The notes below the pieces were generated by a model that saw only the letters and a program-made list of their open reading frames with translations, searched no databases and was not told the origin of the DNA. Of a stretch of DNA of 20,544 bases, positions 15,016-20,544 are shown in pieces. Numbering within the stretch: the first letter of the stretch is position 1; each line of letters starts with the position of its first letter. The position numbers and the translations under genes were made by a program. The DNA comes from Candidatus Hydrogenedens terephthalaticus JGI OTU-1 (GTDB lineage: Bacteria; Hydrogenedentota; Hydrogenedentia; Hydrogenedentales; Hydrogenedentaceae): assembly GCA_000493945.1 (NCBI GenBank), contig AWNW01000048.1, positions 1 through 20,544 on the forward strand, read 5' to 3'.

Positions 15016-16749
15016 ATGGTTCCTCAGGTTATTATTCTTCATCAGAAAAAAGTGTGGCTCTTTGAAAAGCCATCGGAAGTAGTTATTGCTTCTCGTATAG
15101 ATGAGGTGCTGCCTTCCTTATATAAGGTTCAACAATGGGTTGAACAGGGCAAATATGCTGTGGGATGGGTTACATACGAAGCAGGTCCTGCTTTTGATAG
15201 TGCTTTTCCACAACGAGAAGTATCTATTCCTGATTTACCCTTTGTTTGGTTTGGGATATTTGATAAGCCGACCCAACATCCGTTTTCAGTTCATCATGAT
15301 AAAGATGAAAGCCCTGCAATGAAATGTCAAGCTCAGGTATCTCAGGAGGAATATAAAAAAATTATTGAGGATATTCGTGAGAATATTTCGTGCGGAAATG
15401 TATATCAGGTAAATTATACATTTCCTTTAGAGACTTATTGGGATACGAATCTTATTTCTCTTTTTTACCGTTTATGTTTTGCCCAAGGGGAAGGATACTT
15501 TGCTTATATACAAACAGATAACTATACGGTTCTTTCAATATCCCCCGAATTATTCTTCCATTATCAAAATGGAGAGATAACACTAAAACCGATGAAGGGC
15601 ACCCGTCCTCGCGGTAGATGGTATAAAGAAGATAGAGATAATCTCTACGAACTACAAAATGACCCTAAAGACCGTGCGGAAAATCTCATGATTGTAGATT
15701 TGTTAAGGAACGATGTGGGAAAGATAGCAAATTTTGGAAGTGTGGAAGTCCCAAAATTGTTTACATGTGAACCTTATCGTACCGTTTGGCAGATGACCTC
15801 TACCATAAAGGCAAAAACAGAGAAAAGTTGGGTAGATGTAATTAAAGCACTTTTTCCATCGGGTTCCGTTACAGGTGCCCCAAAAATATATGCAATGAAA
15901 CTTATTCAACAATATGAACGATTTCCTCGTGGAATATATTGTGGGACCGTTGGCTGGATTACACCTCAAAATGAAGCCGTTTTTAATGTTGCTATACGGA
16001 CTTTATTGCATCATCATAAGACACAAATTGCTCGTTATTATGTTGGAAGTGGTATTGTATGGGATTCCGACGCCGACAAAGAATGGGCAGAATGTCTCGC
16101 AAAAGGAGCTATTCTTAATAAGCTCCCATCATATTTTGAACTTATTGAAACTATGCGGGTCGAGAATGGAGAAATATTCCTGCTGGATTATCATCTCCAA
16201 AGGCTTCAAGAAAGTGCCGACCGTTTTTTATTTCCTGTGTCTATCCCTCACCTGAAAGAAATGCTGCTAAACTATGTGAACAAAATATCGGATACTTTAT
16301 ATCGAATGAAAATATCCATTTCACCCATGGGAGAATTTTTTATTGAACACAATCCTTCTATAGGTCCTACAAAATTACGAGTAGGTCTGGCAAAAAATCC
16401 CATACATTCGCAACACTTGTTCTTATACCACAAAACCAGTTGTCGCACGATATACGAACAGGCACGGCAGGAACGGTTGGATTGTGAAGATGTTCTGTTA
16501 TGGAATGAAAACGGATGTATTACAGAAAGCACGATTGCCAATGTCGTTGTGCAGTTCGGAACAAAAATGCTTACACCACCGATACATTGTGGGTTATTAC
16601 CCGGGACCTTCCGTCAATATTTGCTGGATACTCATCAAATAGAGGAACAGGAAATATCAATAGAAGAACTGAATAACGCAGATGCAATTTATTTGGTTAA
16701 CTCCGTTCGTAAATGGATAGAAGTTGTATGGGTAGAGCCAAAATTATGA
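15016..16749 (+). CDS. pabBC: Bifunctional aminodeoxychorismate synthase component I / aminodeoxychorismate lyase (PabB-PabC fusion)
   Basis: The 577-residue protein joins two steps of p-aminobenzoate (folate) synthesis. Residues about 1-365 are the chorismate-binding PabB domain, with P-M-K194-G-T-R-P-R-G (the PIKGT lysine that marks PabB rather than TrpE), D-R-A-E-N-L-M-I-V-D-L-L-R-N-D, and F-P-S-G-S-V-T-G-A-P-K. Residues about 373-577 are a class IV PLP lyase domain, with Y-H-K473-T (the PLP lysine), I-T-E-S-T-I-A-N, and G-L-L-P-G-T-F-R. Component I converts chorismate to 4-amino-4-deoxychorismate using ammonia from the glutaminase PabA, which is not in the window. The lyase half then releases pyruvate and p-aminobenzoate. 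All visible signature residues are intact. The ATG has no clear Shine-Dalgarno sequence. An anthranilate-forming role is disfavoured by Lys194. Confidence 0.92.
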   Translation: MVPQVIILHQKKVWLFEKPSEVVIASRIDEVLPSLYKVQQWVEQGKYAVGWVTYEAGPAFDSAFPQREVSIPDLPFVWFGIFDKPTQHPFSVHHDKDESPAMKCQAQVSQEEYKKIIEDIRENISCGNVYQVNYTFPLETYWDTNLISLFYRLCFAQGEGYFAYIQTDNYTVLSISPELFFHYQNGEITLKPMKGTRPRGRWYKEDRDNLYELQNDPKDRAENLMIVDLLRNDVGKIANFGSVEVPKLFTCEPYRTVWQMTSTIKAKTEKSWVDVIKALFPSGSVTGAPKIYAMKLIQQYERFPRGIYCGTVGWITPQNEAVFNVAIRTLLHHHKTQIARYYVGSGIVWDSDADKEWAECLAKGAILNKLPSYFELIETMRVENGEIFLLDYHLQRLQESADRFLFPVSIPHLKEMLLNYVNKISDTLYRMKISISPMGEFFIEHNPSIGPTKLRVGLAKNPIHSQHLFLYHKTSCRTIYEQARQERLDCEDVLLWNENGCITESTIANVVVQFGTKMLTPPIHCGLLPGTFRQYLLDTHQIEEQEISIEELNNADAIYLVNSVRKWIEVVWVEPKL

Positions 16750-16886
16750 TAAAATAAATCTTTACAATATATTCTTTTATAATCATAAAAAATTAAATTT
16801 GCGGGAAATAAGAAGTTTAAATTCATTTGCTATATTTGATAAAGTATTAGCAAGTGGGAAAAAACTGAATATAAAGGGAATGACTT

Positions 16887-17480
16887 ATGGCGCTGAGCAA
16901 AAAACAGCAGAAAATTGTAGATGTGTTAAATAAAAGAGTGGAATTGTGTCGAGAGTTTTTAAATGACTGGCTTTTATTTAATCAGTTGATTAACGCATAC
17001 CCGAGCCCGGGAGCTAATAAGGCTCAGTTAGAAAATCAATTTTTAAAGATAAAAAGTAAGATAGCCCGCACTCATAAAGTATTAAAAGAGATGTTAATGG
17101 AAGATTATCAAATTGATTCTAACCTGATGAACCTTGTTTCCGCATCTACCAGTCTTGAAGCCATCTATAGCCAGTCGGAAGTGTCCGTGAAAAAGATGCA
17201 ACAGGAATGGCACCGGGCGTTTATAAGTATTAATGAAACATTAGGTTTGCTGGAAGATAAAAAAGCCCGTGCAGAAGCCGGTGAAAAGGTAAATGTAATG
17301 ATGATGGGTGAAGGTGGCCTTATAGGTGGTGGCGGTGGCCTTTCGGACAATCAAAAAACATTTTTAATTATTGCCGCAGTAATAGCAGGACTTGTTGCGG
17401 TCTATTTCATTGACCCATTTGGAATTGCTACTTTATGGCTAAATTCTCTAAAAAGTCTTGCAGGTATCCCCATTCAGTAA
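16887..17480 (+). CDS. Hypothetical protein with a helical domain and C-terminal membrane anchor
   Basis: The 197-residue protein is not recognised. Residues 1-135 are charged and helical (KKQQKIVDVLNKRVELCREF, then E-N-Q-F-L-K-I-K-S-K-I-A-R-T-H-K). A Gly/Met-rich hinge (M-M-M-G-E-G-G-L-I-G-G-G-G-G-L, about 138-152) leads to a single transmembrane helix (about 159-176) and a short hydrophobic tail. It would be anchored near its C-terminus with the helical part in the cytoplasm. AAGGGA at 16874-16879 is well placed for ATG 16887; an ATG at 16880 is out of frame. It lies 181 bp before tatC, which has its own promoter, so co-function with Tat is only a positional suggestion. Confidence 0.72.
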   Translation: MALSKKQQKIVDVLNKRVELCREFLNDWLLFNQLINAYPSPGANKAQLENQFLKIKSKIARTHKVLKEMLMEDYQIDSNLMNLVSASTSLEAIYSQSEVSVKKMQQEWHRAFISINETLGLLEDKKARAEAGEKVNVMMMGEGGLIGGGGGLSDNQKTFLIIAAVIAGLVAVYFIDPFGIATLWLNSLKSLAGIPIQ

Positions 17481-17591
17481 GTATCTATATCAAACCTAAA
17501 AAAAAATCAACCTTTTCTTTATGAAATTTTGTTTTTCCTGTCCAAAATGTATATGCTCTCCCCGTTTTGATAGAATAGATTGAAGTATGTA

Positions 17592-17620
17592 TTGCTAAGT
17601 AGACTGCTAAAAATTATAGA
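17592..17620 (+). promoter_or_regulatory. Sigma70-type promoter of tatC-tatB
   Basis: TTGCTA (17592-17597) and TATAGA (17615-17620) are 17 bp apart, with a predicted transcript start near 17627 and a leader of about 35 nt. The rest of 17481-17661 shows no gene and no hairpin. Confidence 0.52.
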
Positions 17621-17661
17621 AATATTTATCATCCATTGCGATGTGAAAGGATGGTCTGCCC

Positions 17662-18498
17662 GTGTGGGAAGATGACAAAAAAATGACATTTACAGAACAT
17701 CTGGCGGAGCTGAGAATACGGATTATCCGCTCAGGGGTAGCGGTGCTTATCGCAATGGTTATCTGTTATATATTTTCTAATGCTATTTTAGAGGGGTTAC
17801 AGAAGCCATTAACTTTATTAAAAGACTTAGGAATTGTAGTTTTCTCTGACAATGAAACAAAAAGTAATCCCGCCGAAAATTCTACTGAAAATGTTGGAAA
17901 TAGTCCAGAAAATAAAAAGAGTTCCGATGAAATAAAGATGGTGGTTTTAAATCCTTTTGAAATCGTAATATTAAAAATTAAAGTTGCAGGTTACGGGGGA
18001 TTAATACTGGCTTTGCCTTATATAATATGGCAGGCATGTGCTTTTGTTTTCCCGGGGCTAAAACCGAACGAAAGGAAACTGGTAAAAATTATACTATTTG
18101 GTTGTAGTTCTTTAGGTATTATCGGTGTTATTGTCGCTTATTTCGGTGTAATACCTCTCGTTATTCCTTATTTATTGCAATGGATACCCCAGGGCTGGGA
18201 TATTCAGTTACGGGCAAATGAAACGCTTTCTATTATCGTTTTACTGCTCTTTGGATTTGCCCTTGCTTTTCAATTCCCGATGGTAATATTAGCGTTAGTA
18301 TATCTTGATTTATTAAATCCAGACACTTTGCGAAAACTTCGGAAATATGTTGTTGTTGGTTTAAGTATCGTTTCCGCCATATTAACTCCACCCGACCCTA
18401 TTTCTATGATAATTATGTTGGTCCCATTAATTGTGCTGTATGAAATTAGTATCTGGGCTTCCTATTTAATTCGAAAAAAACCGCAAACCGCACAATAA
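17662..18498 (+). CDS. tatC: Sec-independent translocase subunit TatC
   Basis: The 278-residue, six-helix inner-membrane protein is the receptor for twin-arginine signal peptides. Family marks are E-H-L-A-E-L-R-I-R at the N-terminus, F-V-F-P-G-L-K-P-N-E-R-K (the signal-binding Glu is present), and I-L-T-P-P-D-P near the C-terminus. Two features are unusual: the first periplasmic loop carries about 25-30 extra polar residues (N-E-T-K-S-N-P-A-E-N-S-T-E-N to S-S-D-E-I), and the motif usually F-E-x-P reads F-Q-F-P. The start is GTG 17662; ATG 17683 (M-T-F-T-E-H-L) is an alternative with an equally distant ribosome site. It is followed after 14 bp by tatB and should serve the Tat-signal protein at 339. 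Confidence 0.94.
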   Translation: MWEDDKKMTFTEHLAELRIRIIRSGVAVLIAMVICYIFSNAILEGLQKPLTLLKDLGIVVFSDNETKSNPAENSTENVGNSPENKKSSDEIKMVVLNPFEIVILKIKVAGYGGLILALPYIIWQACAFVFPGLKPNERKLVKIILFGCSSLGIIGVIVAYFGVIPLVIPYLLQWIPQGWDIQLRANETLSIIVLLLFGFALAFQFPMVILALVYLDLLNPDTLRKLRKYVVVGLSIVSAILTPPDPISMIIMLVPLIVLYEISIWASYLIRKKPQTAQ

Positions 18499-18512
18499 AA
18501 GGAGCATTCCTG

Positions 18513-19076
18513 ATGGTAGGCATTGGTTTTACAGAGATGATAATCATTGCAGGGATTGCTCTGGTTGTTCTGGGACCGGAAAAATTTCCAGAGTTCGCGA
18601 AAATAGCTATTCGTGCAATTCGTGATATACGCGGTTATTTTGATGAAGTGAAAACAGAGATTGCCAAAGAGGTCAAACCCTTAGAGAAAGAACTGAATGA
18701 ATTAACGAAAAAGAGTAATGAACTATATCGCGAGATATTAACAGAAACCGACCCGTCGTATACCTCCAAAGGTTATACACCGTCAACGAATTATGTGGAA
18801 CATTCTTACCAGACAGATACGGATATAGCAAAGCAGGAAGAAAGACAAGACAGAATTACTTCGGAAGGGGTATCCGAAGACACAAGTGGTGTGGAAATTA
18901 CCTCTAATGATGTTCAAGAAACAACAGAACCCTATGACCCGGATATACCCCAGGCAGATTTACAAAAAATGACACAGGCAACTCCCCATAATGATGAAGA
19001 ATTTCGTGATGCAAATGAAGAAACCGATATTGATAATCAAAATAATATTCAATTGCCTGAACGATTAGACGGATAA
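18513..19076 (+). CDS. tatB: Sec-independent translocase subunit TatB (TatA/B family)
   Basis: The 187-residue protein begins MVGIGFTEMIIIAGIALVVL and continues G-P-E-K-F-P-E-F. It has one N-terminal membrane helix with the polar E8 typical of TatB, the G-P hinge, then an amphipathic helix (about 25-60) and a long acidic, Thr/Asp-rich disordered tail. The length and tail favour TatB over TatA (about 60-90 residues). TatB forms the signal-recognition complex with TatC. AAAGGAG sits 8 bases before the ATG and the gene follows tatC by 14 bp, so they are co-transcribed. No separate tatA is in the window. It could be elsewhere, or this protein could serve both roles. I saw no terminator after it. 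Confidence 0.85.
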   Translation: MVGIGFTEMIIIAGIALVVLGPEKFPEFAKIAIRAIRDIRGYFDEVKTEIAKEVKPLEKELNELTKKSNELYREILTETDPSYTSKGYTPSTNYVEHSYQTDTDIAKQEERQDRITSEGVSEDTSGVEITSNDVQETTEPYDPDIPQADLQKMTQATPHNDEEFRDANEETDIDNQNNIQLPERLDG

Positions 19077-19124
19077 AATACTTGATTTAACAACGGGGAT
19101 ATATTCTAATTTTGATATGTTTTT

Positions 19125-19625
19125 TTAGTCTCTTTTCCTGCTTCGACTTTGACGAATGGCATTCGCTTTATAAAACATGGCAGGCTCAATGATGGGGTCG
19201 TGCAATCCTTCTGTTTCAATTCCACCGAAACAGACCCGCCCACGATAGGTACGATTGGAAAGGATAATGGATATTGCCTGTCGAGACCATTTCTTCCCCT
19301 GACGGGTAAAAATCCCTTTGGAGTGTAAATATTCTACCACCCTGCCTGTGCTACGCATCCGTATATATTCACGGAAAATCATACGAACAATTTCTGCTTC
19401 ATAGTCATCAACAACTAAAGGTTTCTCTCCTTCTTCACCACGACGATAGCCATACGGAGCCGGACCGGTTCCATATCTTCCCTGTTGAACGGAAGCAATC
19501 TGCCCACGACGCACCCGTTCCCCATGAGTTAAAATATTCTTTACTGAAGTTTCCTGTTCTTTTAACGGAATCATCTCCTCAATGTTTCCTTTGTGTTTCA
19601 TTTCCTCTTTGCGCAACTTGCTCAT
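19125..19625 (-). CDS. Stand-alone serine-recombinase DNA-binding (Recombinase) domain protein
   Basis: The 166-residue protein matches the Recombinase domain that follows the catalytic domain in large serine recombinases: R-R-G-Q-I-A-S-V-Q-Q-G-R-Y-G-T-G-P-A-P-Y-G-Y-R (about 39-61), then V-V-D-D-Y-E-A-E-I-V-R-M-I-F-R-E-Y, T-R-Q-G-K-K-W-S-R-Q-A-I-S-I-I-L-S-N-R-T-Y-R-G, and I-I-E-P-A-M-F. The N-terminal resolvase domain with the nucleophile Ser is absent, as are the zinc-ribbon and coiled-coil domains. A start ATG with an upstream AGGA/GGACGGG purine tract and a promoter at 19724-19752 suggest a complete small gene rather than a 5'-deleted fragment. It may be a domesticated DNA-binding protein. 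The alternative, a decayed recombinase, is not excluded. Confidence 0.8.
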   Translation of the reverse strand: MSKLRKEEMKHKGNIEEMIPLKEQETSVKNILTHGERVRRGQIASVQQGRYGTGPAPYGYRRGEEGEKPLVVDDYEAEIVRMIFREYIRMRSTGRVVEYLHSKGIFTRQGKKWSRQAISIILSNRTYRGRVCFGGIETEGLHDPIIEPAMFYKANAIRQSRSRKRD

Positions 19626-19723
19626 AATCCCGTCCTATTCCTACTTATTTTTATTATGTATGACAACTATTTATCATTCAACATGCCCAAAATTATAATT
19701 TCGATTTGTAATCTTATGTATAT

Positions 19724-19752
19724 AGTTTATAACATTTTTACATAAATGTCAA
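19724..19752 (-). promoter_or_regulatory. Promoter of the recombinase-domain gene
   Basis: On the minus strand a perfect TTGACA (19752-19747) is followed after 17 bp by TAAACT (19729-19724); TATAAA (19731-19726) with a 15-bp spacer overlaps it. The leader to ATG 19625 would be about 90 nt. The rest of 19626-19814 is very AT-rich with no gene, no resolvase-domain remnant and no att-like repeat that I could see. Confidence 0.5.
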
Positions 19753-19814
19753 GAAAAAATACAGTGTAATTCCTAATTTTATTAGAAATCCTTTTCATCT
19801 GTTTGGTTTCAAAA

Positions 19815-20544
19815 ATGATTGTAAAATATTTCAATATTATAACTCAGGTAATACATTTCGCTGTTATATTTCTCTGCTCTTATATTGTTGCGGTATATAT
19901 TGAGCCTATCATTTATATAATGGGTTACTTACCCATCGAAACAGGGAATATATTCTGGGTATATTTTTCTATAATATCGGTCTTTTGCCTCATTCAAGTA
20001 TTATTTCGTGGACTATTACAACTATTATTCTCTGCCCCACTAATAACAACATCATTTGTGGACATTATATCTTTTTCCCCTTGCCTTATTCTGGTTGGAG
20101 ATATGACAGGATATTTCTCCGAAATTCCGTATATACCGGAGCGGATAGTTCCTTTTTTTTATTTATGTGTTTTTGCCGCATTACATCTCTTTTTAAAGTT
20201 AATAACTTTGTTTACATCCATATATGGTAAAGCCAATTCCCGCTGGTTCTCATTGTGCTGGTTTCTTATAGCATTTTTATTTACATATACATCCCTGGTG
20301 GGATTTATACAATGGAAGTATAGTCTGATACAACATCGGTTCTTTCAGGTTAAAACATCTGTTGTGGCTCTAAATAATACAGGTCGGATAGTAACCACAG
20401 AAGCCCCGGAAGGCAGTTTATTAATACAACCCGTTCCTATTTCAAGCGAAGAAAATTGTCAATGGTTCATCCGTGCAGGAAATAAATTTTTATCCACAAC
20501 GAATATTTTCCTGTATATCCTATTTCTTGATAAGAGCCTATCCC
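19815..20544 (+). CDS. Membrane protein of unknown function, 3' end beyond window
   Basis: From ATG 19815 the frame is open for 243 codons to the right edge with no stop. The translation starts M-I-V-K-Y-F-N-I-I-T-Q-V-I-H-F and has about four hydrophobic segments (residues roughly 10-38, 48-80, 112-136 and 150-170). A more polar part follows with V-K-T-S-V-V-A-L-N-N-T-G-R-I and R-A-G-N-K-F-L, probably the start of an extracytoplasmic domain. I recognise no family. No clear Shine-Dalgarno sequence precedes the ATG, so a later start is possible. It is divergent from the recombinase-domain gene. A short open frame at 19985-20230 is a shadow within it. Confidence 0.68.
   Translation, partial: MIVKYFNIITQVIHFAVIFLCSYIVAVYIEPIIYIMGYLPIETGNIFWVYFSIISVFCLIQVLFRGLLQLLFSAPLITTSFVDIISFSPCLILVGDMTGYFSEIPYIPERIVPFFYLCVFAALHLFLKLITLFTSIYGKANSRWFSLCWFLIAFLFTYTSLVGFIQWKYSLIQHRFFQVKTSVVALNNTGRIVTTEAPEGSLLIQPVPISSEENCQWFIRAGNKFLSTTNIFLYILFLDKSLS

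Noticed and set aside
15016..16749. Anthranilate synthase (TrpE) for the first domain
   Set aside because: The P-M-K-G-T motif has the Lys diagnostic of PabB where TrpE has Ala, and the fused class IV lyase domain fits p-aminobenzoate synthesis.
19626..19814. att site or mobile-element boundary beside the recombinase-domain gene
   Set aside because: No direct or inverted repeat pair, tRNA gene or other phage/integron gene was found nearby, and the protein lacks a catalytic domain.

Overview
The window is 20.5 kb of AT-rich bacterial chromosome. The genes include housekeeping functions (recG, a pabB-pabC fusion, tatC-tatB and the 5' end of an mntP-type gene) mixed with lineage-type genes of unknown role. 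A Tat system, a signal-peptide protein with calcium-type repeats and many AAGGAG ribosome sites point to a didermic, probably free-living bacterium. The uronate-isomerase-like, FucI-like and Pro-rich repeat proteins resemble families I associate with Hydrogenedentota/Planctomycetota-type genomes. That placement is inference only and was not tested by any search.

Layout, left to right. Positions 1-127 (minus) hold the first 42 codons of an MntP-like efflux pump. Positions 339-1922 (plus) encode a Tat-exported protein with an L-fucose/L-arabinose-isomerase-like fold, followed by a strong bidirectional hairpin at 2016-2045. Positions 2215-2496 (minus) encode a small Lys-tailed protein. Positions 2677-3609 (plus) encode a PAP2-type membrane phosphatase whose 3' end overlaps, tail to tail, a polytopic membrane protein at 3524-4903 (minus). 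Going up the minus strand follow a membrane-anchored two-domain repeat protein (4963-6123), a divergent chorismate-synthase homologue (6223-7557) and a uronate-isomerase-like protein (7598-8869). A good sigma70-type promoter precedes the last, and a second precedes the repeat protein. recG is at 8986-10998 (minus). A 1069-residue secreted multidomain protein (11123-14332, minus) is divergent from a small coiled-coil protein (14397-14876, plus). The plus strand then carries pabBC (15016-16749), an unknown C-terminally anchored protein (16887-17480) and tatC-tatB (17662-19076). A stand-alone serine-recombinase DNA-binding domain (19125-19625, minus) has its own promoter. A membrane protein beginning at 19815 runs off the right edge.

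How the genes may work together: TatB/TatC would export the twin-arginine protein at 339. PabBC uses chorismate, but the AroC homologue here lacks key catalytic residues, so it may be a paralogue with another function rather than the chorismate source. The uxaC-like/aroC-like/repeat-protein/membrane-protein series on the minus strand is the best candidate for an undescribed functional unit. No RNA genes, CRISPR arrays or insertion sequences were recognised.
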